A DNA stretch of 64,000 nt from Sphingomonas sp. Leaf230 (GCF_001421745.1 NZ_LMKW01000008.1:678763-742762), one strand, 5' to 3'; positions 17,833 to 27,166 are shown, numbered from the stretch's first letter. Numbers and translations are program-made. Notes: a model not told the origin generated them from the sequence alone.

Positions 17833-18738
17833 TTACTTGGCGAAGATCCCACGCCTATAGAGCAACGTGATCGCGACGCGGCGATTGCGCGGGTCGGCAG
17901 GGTCTTTCACGATCAGCGGTTCGCGATCAGCGACGCCTTCGATCCGCTCGAACCGTTGCTCGGGCGTACCACCCGACAACAGCCGCCGCCGGGTCGCCTC
18001 GGCGCGACCCGAAGACAGCATCCAGTTGTTCATCGCACGCGGGTCGCCATACGGCACGCTGTCGGTATGGCCGCGGATCATGATCGGGTTCTGCATGCCC
18101 TGCACCGAGCCTGCGATCATGCCGATCAACGCCGACGCTTCCGGATCGAGCGCGGTCGTGCCGAGTGCGAACATCGAGTAATCCGCGTCGTCGACCAGAT
18201 CGATCCGCATCCCGTCCTGCGTCGGTACGAAGCGGACATGGTTCTGCAGGCGCGACAGTTTCGCATTGCCCGACATCTCGCCGAGCACGCGCCGACGCAG
18301 AGCCTGGAAGTTCTTCTGATCTTCCTTCGTCAGCGCATCGCGGCTTTTCAGCGAACCCTTGGGCCCCGTCCCCGCCGACGGCCCACCGAGCCCGGCATCC
18401 GGAATCGCCAGTTGTGCCATGCTCGTCTGCCCCGGCTTCGGCCCGATGCGATTCTTGTCGAGGATCGATTCGCCGCCGAACAGTCCCCCGCCGCCGATCC
18501 CGAGCGAGCGCGTGTTGAGGATGGTAGGCGCGAAGTAATCGGCGATGCCCTTGCGCTGTTTTTCGGTGGTCGCGCCGACGATCCACAGCAACAGGAAGAA
18601 CGCCATCATCGCGGTCACGAAATCGGCGTACGCGACTTTCCACGCACCGCCGTGATGGCCGCCGTGCCCCTCGATATAGATCTTCTTGACGATGACCTTG
18701 GGCGGCTGATTCGTACCGTGAGGGGCGCGGGCGGCCAC
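17833..18738 (-). CDS. motB: Flagellar motor stator protein MotB
   Basis: The 301-residue protein has the MotB signature GGAWKVAYADFVTAMMAFFLLLW at residues 31-53, a single membrane helix with the proton-carrying Asp at residue 39. A plug/linker region and a C-terminal OmpA-like peptidoglycan-binding domain follow (residues ~190-295, with IMIRGHTDSVPYG and NNWMLSSGRAEATRR). It starts with GTG at 18738, 4 bases after motA. With MotA it forms the ion-driven stator that anchors to peptidoglycan and turns the rotor. It is the better match to canonical MotB of the two pairs in this window. Confidence 0.95.
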   Translation of the reverse strand: MAARAPHGTNQPPKVIVKKIYIEGHGGHHGGAWKVAYADFVTAMMAFFLLLWIVGATTEKQRKGIADYFAPTILNTRSLGIGGGGLFGGESILDKNRIGPKPGQTSMAQLAIPDAGLGGPSAGTGPKGSLKSRDALTKEDQKNFQALRRRVLGEMSGNAKLSRLQNHVRFVPTQDGMRIDLVDDADYSMFALGTTALDPEASALIGMIAGSVQGMQNPIMIRGHTDSVPYGDPRAMNNWMLSSGRAEATRRRLLSGGTPEQRFERIEGVADREPLIVKDPADPRNRRVAITLLYRRGIFAK

Positions 18739-18742
18739 CGGG

Positions 18743-19606
18743 TTACTTCCCGCGCAACCCGTCGAAGACTTCGGCGAAGCCCGGCTGGTTCTTGTGTGCG
18801 ATGCCCGAGCGTGCAGCCTCGATCACTAGCGGCTGCGGATGGCCGTGCAGCGAGGCGATGATGATCTGCTTCACGACATCATAGATCGACGCATCGGCAT
18901 CGAGCACCTGCTTCAACCGGTTCGCGAGCGGCGCGACGATGCCGTACGCCAGCAGCACGCCCATGAACGTGCCGACCAGCGCCGAGCCGATCATCGCACC
19001 GAGGATCGACGGCGGCTTGTCGATCGAGCCCATCGTCTTCACCACGCCGAGCACCGCGGCGACGATGCCGAGCGCGGGCAGTGCATCGGCGAGGCTGGCC
19101 AGCGTGCCATGCGCCGCCTCCTCCTCGTGATGATGCGTCTTGATCGAGTGGTCCATCACCTCCTCGACCGCATGCACGTCGAGCGTTCCCGACGACACCA
19201 CGACCAGGCGCAGCGTATCGGCAATCAGGTTGACGAGCGCCTTGTCCTTCAGAAGCTTCGGATATTCGGCGAATACGGCCGAAGATTGCGGATCCTCGAC
19301 ATGCGGCTCGAGCGCGATCGGCCCGTCCATCCGCAGCATCTTCATCAGCTTGCTGACCAGGAAGATGACGTCGAGATAGTCCTGCTTCTTGTACTTGGGG
19401 CCCTTGAAGACCTTCCCCAGGCCAGCGCCGAGCCCCTTCAGCTCCTTGCCCGAATTGCCGATGATCAGCGCGCCGGCAGCGGCACCACCGATGATCAGCA
19501 TCTCGTGCGGGATCGCCTCCATGACGGGGCCGAGCGCGCCGCCGGTGAACGCGAATCCGCCAAACACCATGACGAGCAGGACGACGATGCCGATGACCGG
19601 AAACAT
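18743..19606 (-). CDS. motA: Flagellar motor stator protein MotA
   Basis: This 287-residue inner-membrane protein has four hydrophobic helices: two near the N-terminus and two around ADALPALGIVAAVLGVVKTMG and GSALVGTFMGVLLAYGIVAP. The large cytoplasmic loop contacts the rotor protein FliG. The pattern LADALPALGIVAAVLG is diagnostic of MotA. It is followed directly by motB. No convincing sigma28 box was found in the 111-base gap upstream to flgL, so the pair may be read from the flg operon or from an unrecognised promoter. Confidence 0.95.
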   Translation of the reverse strand: MFPVIGIVVLLVMVFGGFAFTGGALGPVMEAIPHEMLIIGGAAAGALIIGNSGKELKGLGAGLGKVFKGPKYKKQDYLDVIFLVSKLMKMLRMDGPIALEPHVEDPQSSAVFAEYPKLLKDKALVNLIADTLRLVVVSSGTLDVHAVEEVMDHSIKTHHHEEEAAHGTLASLADALPALGIVAAVLGVVKTMGSIDKPPSILGAMIGSALVGTFMGVLLAYGIVAPLANRLKQVLDADASIYDVVKQIIIASLHGHPQPLVIEAARSGIAHKNQPGFAEVFDGLRGK

Positions 19607-19717
19607 GGTGTTCGAAATTCCCCCAGGGCCGATGGCGGCGCTTGCGTCGCCACAGAATTAACCGGCTTTGGTAGCCAACCGGTTACCAAGACGACGTCGC
19701 GCGCGATTAAATTCGGA

Positions 19718-20638
19718 TCAGCGCAGATAATCGAACAGCGACAGCGCCGAGAGCTTCGAGAAGCTCGCCTGCGTCGCCGACAGGATCGTCATCGTCTTCT
19801 GCAACTCGACCACCGTCGTGGTGATGTCGGTATCTTCCAGCCCCGACCGGGTCGCCTCGCGGTCGGCCGCGACATCGGTCAGACGCGAAGCCTCCAGATC
19901 GACGCGCGCGGCACGCGCCCCGAGCGAGGCCTGCACCGTCGACACCTGATCCGACGCCGCGCTGATGTCGGCGAGCGACGTATCGAGCGAACTCGCCTTG
20001 AAATCGTCCGATTGCAGCGCGGTCGCGATCGCCGAGAGCATCGCCAGCGTATTGGTGCCACCCTCGATGCTGCCATCCGGCTTGCCCTTGCCGCCAACGG
20101 TGAAGATGCGCGCCGCGGTCTCGTTCGCCTGGACAGTCTGGCCGTCGCCGATCGGAATGCCCGAGACCGGCTTCGACGCGAGCGCGTAGCTGCCGCCTGC
20201 AGCGACTGCGGGCGCGCCGTCGGCGCCGCCGAACAGCGCCTGTCCGCGCGCGTCCTTGGCGTTGGCAAGGTTGGTCAGCGTCGCGACGAGGCCGGCGATC
20301 TGTTCGCCGATCGCCTTGCGGTTGGCCGCATTCAGCGTGCCGGTCTTCGCCTGCGTCACCAGCTCGGTCGCGCTCTGCAACTGGTCGGTGATTGCGGACA
20401 GGCTGGTGTCGCCCTGCTTCAGCACCGATTCGGCGGTGCCGAGATTGGCGGCATAGGCCTTGTCGTCGACGGTATCGCGCTTGATCCCGGCAAGCCGCTG
20501 ATAGGCGGCGCTGTCCGACGAGGGCGCCGACAGCTTGGTCCCGGTCGAGATCTGGTTCTGCAACGACTCCGCCTTGCCACCGAGCGAAGTCATCGACGCC
20601 GAGGCGCGGTCGTAGAAGAGGCGAGTCGCGATCTGCAT
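19718..20638 (-). CDS. flgL: Hook-filament junction protein FlgL
   Basis: The 306-residue protein has flagellin-like terminal helices. The N-terminus is MQIATRLFYDRASASMTSL with a following LQNQISTGTKLSAPSSD segment. The C-terminus (LEDTDITTTVVELQKTMTILSATQASFSKL..LSLFDYLR) is the classical D0/D1 pair. FlgL joins hook and filament above FlgK. It is the last gene of the leftward flgB-to-flgL operon and starts 5 bases after flgK ends. Confidence 0.93.
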   Translation of the reverse strand: MQIATRLFYDRASASMTSLGGKAESLQNQISTGTKLSAPSSDSAAYQRLAGIKRDTVDDKAYAANLGTAESVLKQGDTSLSAITDQLQSATELVTQAKTGTLNAANRKAIGEQIAGLVATLTNLANAKDARGQALFGGADGAPAVAAGGSYALASKPVSGIPIGDGQTVQANETAARIFTVGGKGKPDGSIEGGTNTLAMLSAIATALQSDDFKASSLDTSLADISAASDQVSTVQASLGARAARVDLEASRLTDVAADREATRSGLEDTDITTTVVELQKTMTILSATQASFSKLSALSLFDYLR

Positions 20639-20643
20639 GGGCG

Positions 20644-21990
20644 TTACCGTAGATCGAGGATGGTCTGGAGCGTGTCGCGCGCGGTCTGGATCACGCGGCT
20701 CGACGCCTGATAGGCCTGCTGGAAGCGCAGTAGGTCGACCGCTTCGCTATCGAGATCGACACCCGACGCGGACGCAAGCGAGCTCACCGCGCCGTCGCGG
20801 ATTGCAGTTTGCGCATCGGCCACGACCTTGCGCTGTTCGAGCGCGGCGGCGTTGCCGGCGATCAGCGTCGTGGTGCGCGTTTCGAAGCCACCGCTGGAGC
20901 GGGCTCCCTGCAACACGGAGAGATTGGACGCATCGCGCTTGCCGCCGGTGGCGCTCGCCGCGGCGATCCCGCGTCCGTCGGCGAGCGCAACCGAGATGTC
21001 GGTCGGCGTGCGACCAGTCGCGAACATCGCCGCCCCCGCATTGCCGTCGAGATCGCGACCCTGCGCCTGCACCGCGTTGATCTTGCTCGTGAAGTCGGTG
21101 GCGATCGCATTGAGCGACCCGCGCGCCGCGGCGATCCGCTGCGCGCCTTCCGCGAACCCGGCAAGTGCGCCGCCGGTCGGCGACAGCGCAGACGTGACGT
21201 TGCCGCGCGTGACGGCGAACTGGACCGCGCCCTCGTCGTTGCGCGCATAGGACGCCTGCCCGCTCTCGCCGCCCGCGACGAACACCGAGCCCGCCGCGCC
21301 ACCGAGCCGGACGGTGGTCCGCCCGAGATCGTCGAACGACGTGGTGATGTCGGTGATCGTGCTCATCTGCTCGAGCATCTGGTCGCGCTGGTCGGCGAGC
21401 TGTGCAGCGGTCGACGAACCCGGCGCAGTGCGCGCGATGCCGTCGTTGATCTTGGCTAGCGCAGTGCCGAGCGCATTGAGCGACTGCACCGCCTGCGACG
21501 CGGTCGAATCGAGATCGGCCGCCGCGGTATCGAGCGCCGCACCGGTCGCGGTGAACGCCGCCGCCGCCGTGCCGGCCGATTCGAGCATCACCGCACGCGC
21601 CGGCTCCGAGGTCGGATCGGCGGCGAGCTTCTGTGCGGACGTGAAGAAGCTGGTGAGCCGGTCGCCGAGCTGGTTGTTGCCCAGCGCGGTCTCGATCCGG
21701 TTCATCCAGGTGACGCCGGCTTCGGTCTTGGCGAGATCGGTGCCGGCCGAGCGGACCGCCTGCGACCGGTATGCATCGGCGTTGCGGCCGATCCCCGTGA
21801 CCGTGACGCCGTTGCTGCTGACCGACTTTTGCGCGTTCAGTCCGCCATTGACCGACGACACTTCGGAAAGCGTCGTCGTCCGCCGGGTATAGCCCGCATT
21901 GCCGGTGTTCGCGATGTTCTCCGACACCGTGGACAGCGCGGTCTGGTACGCGCGCACGCCCGAGGCGCCGATCGAAAGGAGATCGCTCAT
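20644..21990 (-). CDS. flgK: Hook-filament junction protein FlgK
   Basis: The 448-residue protein opens with the flagellar rod/hook motif (LLSIGASGVRAYQTALSTVSENIANTGNAGYTRR) and ends with SEAVDLLRFQQAYQASSRVIQTARDTLQTILDL. Both are typical of FlgK, the first junction protein on the hook. It is coupled to flgJ by an ATGA overlap (21987-21990). Confidence 0.93.
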   Translation of the reverse strand: MSDLLSIGASGVRAYQTALSTVSENIANTGNAGYTRRTTTLSEVSSVNGGLNAQKSVSSNGVTVTGIGRNADAYRSQAVRSAGTDLAKTEAGVTWMNRIETALGNNQLGDRLTSFFTSAQKLAADPTSEPARAVMLESAGTAAAAFTATGAALDTAAADLDSTASQAVQSLNALGTALAKINDGIARTAPGSSTAAQLADQRDQMLEQMSTITDITTSFDDLGRTTVRLGGAAGSVFVAGGESGQASYARNDEGAVQFAVTRGNVTSALSPTGGALAGFAEGAQRIAAARGSLNAIATDFTSKINAVQAQGRDLDGNAGAAMFATGRTPTDISVALADGRGIAAASATGGKRDASNLSVLQGARSSGGFETRTTTLIAGNAAALEQRKVVADAQTAIRDGAVSSLASASGVDLDSEAVDLLRFQQAYQASSRVIQTARDTLQTILDLR

Positions 21991-22319
21991 GGCGGCGAGT
22001 CTGCCGCAGCCTGGTTAAGATCGGATTGAGACTTGGCGAGAAAATCGGTCATCGCCTTGCCGATGCCGAGCGGCGTGTGCTCGGCCATCGACTTCGCGAT
22101 CAGCCCGTCCTGCATGTCGGTGAAGGTGTCGATCGCCTTCGAATCGAACAGCGGATCGGCGAGTTTCGCCTGGCGCATGCTCTTCAGCATCATGCCGGTG
22201 AAGACCGCCTCGAACTTCTCCCCCGCCTTGTCGAGATTGTCCTTCGACTTGAGGCGGCTTGTATCGGTCGAGATGCCGGTCGTAGGTGCTACGGCTGCGG
22301 GTGCGTTGAGCGGGCTCAC
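21987..22319 (-). CDS. flgJ: Rod-binding protein FlgJ (N-terminal domain only)
   Basis: This 110-residue protein corresponds to the rod-binding half of FlgJ: KAGEKFEAVFTGMMLKSMRQAKL followed by DTFTDMQDGLIAKSMAEHTPLGIGKAM. The muramidase half found in enterobacterial FlgJ is missing, and a separate SLT enzyme at 31867-32712 probably supplies it. It starts with GTG at 22319 in a GTGA overlap with the flgI stop. FlgJ acts as the rod cap or scaffold in the periplasm. Confidence 0.88.
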   Translation of the reverse strand: MSPLNAPAAVAPTTGISTDTSRLKSKDNLDKAGEKFEAVFTGMMLKSMRQAKLADPLFDSKAIDTFTDMQDGLIAKSMAEHTPLGIGKAMTDFLAKSQSDLNQAAADSPP

Positions 22320-23422
22320 AGGACGATCAACTCGGCCTTGAGCGCGCCGGCTTCCTTCAGCGCCTCGAGGATCGCGACCAGGTCGGCCGGCGAAGCGCCG
22401 ATCGCGTTCACCGCCTTGACGATGTCGGCAAGCTTGGGGCCGGGGTTCAGCAGGAACATCGGGCGACGCTCCTCCTCGACTGCGACGCGGCTGTTCGGCG
22501 TGATCGCGGTCTGGCCCTGGCTGAATGGGGCGGGCTGGCTGACCTGCGGCTTTTCGTCGATCCGCACCGTCATCTTGCCGTGCGTGATCGCCGCAGGCCC
22601 CACGCGGACCGCCGAGTTGATGACGACGGTGCCGGTGCGCGCGTTGACGATCACCTTGGCGGACGGCTCGGCGGAGACCACGTCGAGATTCTCGATCGTC
22701 GACATCAACGTTGCGCGGATATCGGCACCGATCGGCGCACGAACCGCGACGGAGACTGCATCGATCGCCTGCGCGCTGCCGAAGCCGAGCTTGGAGTTGA
22801 TCGCACCGGCGACGTTCTGCGCGGTGGTGAAATCGGCACGCGCAAGGTTGAAGGTGAGCGTCGGCGCGCTGTCGAACCCGGTGGCGACAGCGCGTTCGAC
22901 GGTCGCACCCTCGGGGATGCGGCCGGTCGAGGGTACGTTGACGACGATCTTCGACCCGTCCGCGCCCTCTGCACCGAGCCCGCCGACCGCGAGGTTGCCC
23001 TGCGCCATCGCGTAGATCTGGTTATCCGCGCCCAGCAGCGGCGTCATGATCAGGCTGCCGCCGCGAAGGCTCTTCGCCTTGCCCATCGAGGCGACGGTGA
23101 TGTCGAGGCGCTGGCCGGGCTTGGCGAACGGCGGCAGTTCGGCGGTGATCATCACGACTGCCGCGTTCTTCATGCCCGGGTTCGCGGACGGCGGCAGCTG
23201 CAGGCCGAAGCGCGAGGCGACCGCCTTCAGCGACTGCACGGTGTATTCGAGGTTGTCGTCGCCGGTGCCTGGCAGGCCGACGACGATGCCGTAGCCGGTC
23301 AGCTGGTTCGACCGGATACCCTGGAACCCGCCCAGATCCTTGATCCGGTCGGCCGAGGCCGGCGCGGCGATCAGGAGCGAGGCCAGGAGGGTGGTGAGGA
23401 GACCTGCGAAAGTACGAAACAC
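22316..23422 (-). CDS. flgI: Flagellar P-ring protein FlgI
   Basis: The protein has 368 residues from GTG at 23422, giving a normal Sec signal peptide (LLTTLLASLLIAAPASA) and the mature start DRIKDLGGFQGIRSNQLTGYG. An AAAGGA site lies about 9 bases upstream. The frame stays open to 23641, but that extension runs through an intergenic repeat and is not part of the protein. FlgI builds the bushing ring in the peptidoglycan layer. The C-terminus KAVNAIGASPADLVAILEALKEAGALKAEL is the standard FlgI ending. Confidence 0.94.
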   Translation of the reverse strand: MFRTFAGLLTTLLASLLIAAPASADRIKDLGGFQGIRSNQLTGYGIVVGLPGTGDDNLEYTVQSLKAVASRFGLQLPPSANPGMKNAAVVMITAELPPFAKPGQRLDITVASMGKAKSLRGGSLIMTPLLGADNQIYAMAQGNLAVGGLGAEGADGSKIVVNVPSTGRIPEGATVERAVATGFDSAPTLTFNLARADFTTAQNVAGAINSKLGFGSAQAIDAVSVAVRAPIGADIRATLMSTIENLDVVSAEPSAKVIVNARTGTVVINSAVRVGPAAITHGKMTVRIDEKPQVSQPAPFSQGQTAITPNSRVAVEEERRPMFLLNPGPKLADIVKAVNAIGASPADLVAILEALKEAGALKAELIVL

Positions 23423-23438
23423 GGTCTGTAGTCCTTTA

Positions 23439-23587
23439 CCGTTCGTGCTGAGTAGCGACCGAGTAGGCGCGCTGCGGCGTATCGCGGGTGCGTATCGAAG
23501 CATGAGTTCCGCGCGCCAACCTGTCCTTCGATACGAGCCCTCGATACGCGCCTTCGGCGCTACTCGGTCTCTACTCAGGACGAACGG
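23439..23587. repeat. Inverted pair of a REP-like intergenic repeat
   Basis: Two copies of a roughly 62-base unit face each other, at 23439-23500 and (inverted) 23524-23587. Both share CCGTTCGTnCTGAGTAG at the outer end, CGACCGAGTAG or AGACCGAGTAG next, and CGTATCGAAG at the inner end. The pair fills the flgH-flgI gap and could fold into a long hairpin in the mRNA between the two ring genes. Confidence 0.8.
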
Positions 23588-23601
23588 CTGGGGGGTGTGC
23601 A

Positions 23602-24294
23602 TCAAAACGGGCTGACGACGGAGAAGAAGCGGCTGAGCCACCCCTGGCGGCCGGCGCGGGCGACGTCGCCCTTGCCGGTGTACGAGATCTGCGCGTCGGC
23701 GACCCGCGTCGACAGTACGCGGTTGTTCGCATCGACGTCGGCGGTGCGGACCAGGCCCTTGATCTTGAGGAACTCGTCGCCGCGGTTGAGCGTGACACGC
23801 TTCTGGCCCTGCACCAGCATCGTCCCGTTGGGATAGACTTGCGCCACCGTCACGCTGACTTCACCCGACAGCGAGTTCGTCTGGTCAGCCGCGCCATTCC
23901 CGTTGAAACTACGCCCGCCGCTGAGCGTCGCGTCGGTCTTGTTGAACAGGTTGAGGAATCCGGTGGCCGGCGGCGTGATGCTGCCCGAGCCGTTGCTGTC
24001 GAGCTTCGAGCCCGACGACTTCGACGCAGCAGTGCGCTCGACCAGCACGATCGTCAGCGGATCGCCGACTTTCCGTGCGCGCCAGCCTTCGTACAGTGCG
24101 GCATAGCCGTCCTGCGCCTGGAAGATCGAGCCGGTGGCGACGACCGGCACCGGCTGGACCGGCAACGGCCGCGCGACCGAGAAATCCTCGGGCGGCGCCT
24201 TCTTGCCGAACAGGCTGGCGTCCACCGGGGACGCGCCGAGCCCGGCGATGAAAAGCGTGCCGACAAGCGCGGCGATGTGAGCGTTGCGCATCAC
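23602..24294 (-). CDS. flgH: Flagellar L-ring protein FlgH
   Basis: The 230-residue protein has the FlgH core: GSIFQAQDGYAALYEGWRARKVGDPLTIVLVE, SLSGEVSVTVAQVYPNGTMLVQGQKR, and a C-terminal DAQISYTGKGDV segment ending in GWLSRFFSVVSPF. The N-terminus is a plain signal peptide ending near ASPVDAS. There is no cysteine anywhere in the protein, so the usual FlgH lipobox is absent. GTG at 24294 overlaps the flgG stop (GTGA), with an ATG as next codon at 24291. FlgH forms the outer-membrane ring. Confidence 0.93.
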   Translation of the reverse strand: MMRNAHIAALVGTLFIAGLGASPVDASLFGKKAPPEDFSVARPLPVQPVPVVATGSIFQAQDGYAALYEGWRARKVGDPLTIVLVERTAASKSSGSKLDSNGSGSITPPATGFLNLFNKTDATLSGGRSFNGNGAADQTNSLSGEVSVTVAQVYPNGTMLVQGQKRVTLNRGDEFLKIKGLVRTADVDANNRVLSTRVADAQISYTGKGDVARAGRQGWLSRFFSVVSPF

Positions 24295-25079
24295 AGGTTC
24301 TGGTTGACGTATTTGAGCATGTCGTCGGTCGCCGAGATCATCTTCGAATTGACCTCGTACGCGCGCTGAGTCTCGATCATGTCGACCAGTTCCTCGACGA
24401 CGTTGACGTTCGATGCCTCGAGCATGCCCTGCTTGATGCCGCCGCGACCGTCCTGCCCGGCGACGCCGACGTTCGCCGCGCCGCTGGCCGCAGTCTCGAC
24501 GAGGTAATTGTCGCCGGTCGCCTGGAGCCCTGCCCCGTTCGGGAAGCTGGCGACCTGGATCTGGCCGATCTGCGACGCCTCGGTCTGGCCGGGGACCATC
24601 GCCGACACGGTGCCGTCGCGGCCGATCGTGATCCCCGTCGTCCCCTCGGGCACGGTGATGCCGGGTTGCACCTGATAGCCTTCGCTGGTGACCAGCAACC
24701 CCTCGGCGGAGCGCGAGAAATTGCCGGCGCGGGTATAGCCGAGCGTGCCGCCGGGCATCTGAACCTGGAAATAGCCGTCGCCGTCGAGCGCGAGATCTAG
24801 GCTGTTGCCGGTCGTCTGCATTGCGCCCTGCGTGTCGATCCGCGCAGTGCCCTGGATACGGACGCCGGTGCCGAGGTTGAGCCCGGTCGCGTATTTGGTC
24901 TCGGCGGTGCTCTGCGTGCCGGGCGTCGTGACGGTCTGATAGGCGAGCGTCTCGAACGCGGCGCGATCCTTCTTGAAGCCCGTGGTGTTCACGTTTGCGA
25001 GATTGTTCGAGATGACGCGCATGCGCATGTCCTGGGCGTCGAGCCCGGTGCGCGCGATATGCATGGCTGCGGATGACAT
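24291..25079 (-). CDS. flgG: Distal rod protein FlgG
   Basis: The 262-residue protein has the expected ends: ARTGLDAQDMRMRVISNNLANVNTTGFKKDRAAFE at the N-terminus and MLEASNVNVVEELVDMIETQRAYEVNSKMI near the C-terminus. The length is standard for FlgG. It makes the distal rod that passes through the P and L rings. It lies 13 bases after flgF in the flgB operon. Confidence 0.96.
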   Translation of the reverse strand: MSSAAMHIARTGLDAQDMRMRVISNNLANVNTTGFKKDRAAFETLAYQTVTTPGTQSTAETKYATGLNLGTGVRIQGTARIDTQGAMQTTGNSLDLALDGDGYFQVQMPGGTLGYTRAGNFSRSAEGLLVTSEGYQVQPGITVPEGTTGITIGRDGTVSAMVPGQTEASQIGQIQVASFPNGAGLQATGDNYLVETAASGAANVGVAGQDGRGGIKQGMLEASNVNVVEELVDMIETQRAYEVNSKMISATDDMLKYVNQNL

Positions 25080-25092
25080 CGGTCTGTTTCCT

Positions 25093-25845
25093 CTAGCTCG
25101 GCAGGCGCATCAGCGATGCACCGCTCTCGTCGATTTCCTTGGCGGATTTCATCATGTTGGCCTGGACTTCGTAGCTGCGCTGGTTCTCGATCATGTCGAC
25201 CAGCGCCTGCGTCATGTTGACGTTCGATCCCTCGATCGCGCCGCCCTGAACCTTCGCGTCCATGTCCTCGGGCAGCGCCCCACCGCCGCGCACGCGCAGA
25301 AGGTTGTCGAGGCCCTTCACGGTGTCCGACCCCTTGGTGTCGGCGAGCTTGAGCTTGTCGATCACCTGCGTATCCTTCGCATCGCCACCCTGCGGCACGA
25401 TCGAGATCGTCCCGTCGGAGGAGATCGTCAGCGACTGATAGGGCGGCAGGGTGATCGGTCCCCCCGAACCGATCACCGGATGCCCGTCGCCGGTCTGCAG
25501 CACGCCCGACGGCGCAACCTCCAGGTCACCGCGGCGGGTGTACGCTTCCGATCCGTCCGACGCCTGCACCGCGAGCCATGCCGTCGTGCCGGTGATCGCG
25601 ACGTCGAGCGGACGCCCGGTCAACTGGATCGCGCCCGGCGAACGATCGGCGTCGGTCACCTCTTCCGAGATCGGCGCGCGCGCCTCGATCGTCGAGCCGT
25701 CGCCCTTCAGGTTGAGCCGGTCGAACACCACGCGATCGGCGCGGAAACCGGTGGTCGACGCGTTCGCCATGTTGTTGGCGATCGCCGCCTGCGCCGCCAT
25801 GTGCGCGCGCAGGCCCGTCGCCGCGGTGTAGACCAGCTTGTCCAT
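25093..25845 (-). CDS. flgF: Proximal rod protein FlgF
   Basis: The 250-residue protein has YTAATGLRAHMAAQAAIANNMANASTTGFRADR and the C-terminal EGSNVNMTQALVDMIENQRSYEVQANMMKSA, typical of FlgF. It forms part of the proximal rod between the MS ring and FlgG. It follows flgE with a 24-base gap. Confidence 0.94.
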   Translation of the reverse strand: MDKLVYTAATGLRAHMAAQAAIANNMANASTTGFRADRVVFDRLNLKGDGSTIEARAPISEEVTDADRSPGAIQLTGRPLDVAITGTTAWLAVQASDGSEAYTRRGDLEVAPSGVLQTGDGHPVIGSGGPITLPPYQSLTISSDGTISIVPQGGDAKDTQVIDKLKLADTKGSDTVKGLDNLLRVRGGGALPEDMDAKVQGGAIEGSNVNMTQALVDMIENQRSYEVQANMMKSAKEIDESGASLMRLPS

Positions 25846-25869
25846 TCAGGGTCCCCTGCTCGCTCTTGC

Positions 25870-27138
25870 TTAGCTGCGGATGTTGAAGATGGTTTCGGAG
25901 ATCTGGTTGGCCGTATCCAAGGCCTTCGAGTTCGCCTGGAAATTGCGCTGTGCCGCGATCAGGTTGACCAGCTCCTCGGTGATGTCGACGTTCGATCCCT
26001 CGATCGTTCCCGACATCAGCTTGCCGAAGCCGTTGGTGTCCGCCGAGCCGAGCTTCGCCGAGCCGGAGATGCCGGTCGACTGCCAATAGCTGCTGCCAAG
26101 CTGTCGCAGGCCTTCGGGATTGGAGAAGTTCGCGAGCATCACCTGCCCCAGCACCTGCGTGTCGCCGTTCGAGAAGCTCGCATTGACGAGCCCCTTCTCG
26201 TCGACCGTCACGCCCTGGATCTGGCCGACCGCCTTGCCGTCCTGCGTCCGCGAGGCGACGTTGAACGCGCTCGACAGCTGCGTCGTGCCGCTGCCGAAGG
26301 TGAAGGCGATCGCCTGCGGATCGGTCGAGTTCGCGGTGGTGAACTGGTCGAACTTGATCGCGGCGGTCGGCGCGGTCATCTTGCCGGTCGGGTCGAACGT
26401 CATTGCCGTCCCGGCGGTGCCGTTCGTCGTCAGCTCCTTGTCGCCGACGAAGCTGTGGACTTCCCAGGTGCTGTTCGCGTTGGTCGTCGTCGGTGCCGAG
26501 GTCCGCTTGAAATAGTTGGTCAGCGTCATCGCATTGCCGCTGGCATCGTACACCGTGGTCTGCGCGGACTGGTTGTAGCTCGACGGATCGAACCGGTCGA
26601 ACGTCGCCGTCGTCGGCAGCGCCGAATTGGCGTTGAGGTTGAGGGTCATCGTAACCGCCGAAGTCGGCACCGGCGTCCCGCTCGTTTCCGGCAGGCGCAG
26701 GCTGACCGCGGAATCGGAGCCGGTCGCAACCACCGCGCCCGAGCCGTCGACCGGGAACACCTGCAGATGCGAGCCCTGCGAATCGACGACATAGCGGTTC
26801 GAGTCGACCAGGAAGCCACCGTTGCGCGTATAGTTGATCGAGGCGGATTCGATGCTTGGCTTGACCGCGAAGAAGCCGTCGCCCGACACCGCGAGATCAA
26901 GGCTGTTCGAGGTCTGGATCAGGCTGCCTTGCGCGAACTGCTGGCGATTGGCCTGGACGATCGCGCCCGAGCCGATCTGCTGCGACGGCGCGACCGACAC
27001 GCTGGAGGCGATCACGTCGGCGAATTCGGTGCGGCTCTTCTTGAAGCCGTTGGTCGCGACGTTCGCGAGGTTGTGCGAGATCGTCGACATCTCGGCCTGC
27101 GACGCCTGGAGACCGGAGAGCGAAGTGTAGAAGGACAT
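25870..27138 (-). CDS. flgE: Flagellar hook protein FlgE
   Basis: The 422-residue hook subunit starts SFYTSLSGLQASQAEMSTISHNLANVATNGFKKSRTEF and ends EGSNVDITEELVNLIAAQRNFQANSKALDTANQISETIFNIRS. Both are diagnostic of FlgE; the middle, exposed domain is less conserved. It polymerises under the FlgD cap to make the hook. It starts 28 bases after flgD. Confidence 0.96.
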   Translation of the reverse strand: MSFYTSLSGLQASQAEMSTISHNLANVATNGFKKSRTEFADVIASSVSVAPSQQIGSGAIVQANRQQFAQGSLIQTSNSLDLAVSGDGFFAVKPSIESASINYTRNGGFLVDSNRYVVDSQGSHLQVFPVDGSGAVVATGSDSAVSLRLPETSGTPVPTSAVTMTLNLNANSALPTTATFDRFDPSSYNQSAQTTVYDASGNAMTLTNYFKRTSAPTTTNANSTWEVHSFVGDKELTTNGTAGTAMTFDPTGKMTAPTAAIKFDQFTTANSTDPQAIAFTFGSGTTQLSSAFNVASRTQDGKAVGQIQGVTVDEKGLVNASFSNGDTQVLGQVMLANFSNPEGLRQLGSSYWQSTGISGSAKLGSADTNGFGKLMSGTIEGSNVDITEELVNLIAAQRNFQANSKALDTANQISETIFNIRS

Positions 27139-27166
27139 GGCGGTTTAACTCCTGGAAACTCTGGGT

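Noticed and set aside
19660..19690. Inverted repeats (AACCGG...CCGGTT, TTGGTA...TACCAA) between flgL and motA
   Set aside because: Short, overlapping and without a T-tract; chance is not excluded, so it was not listed as a terminator or operator.
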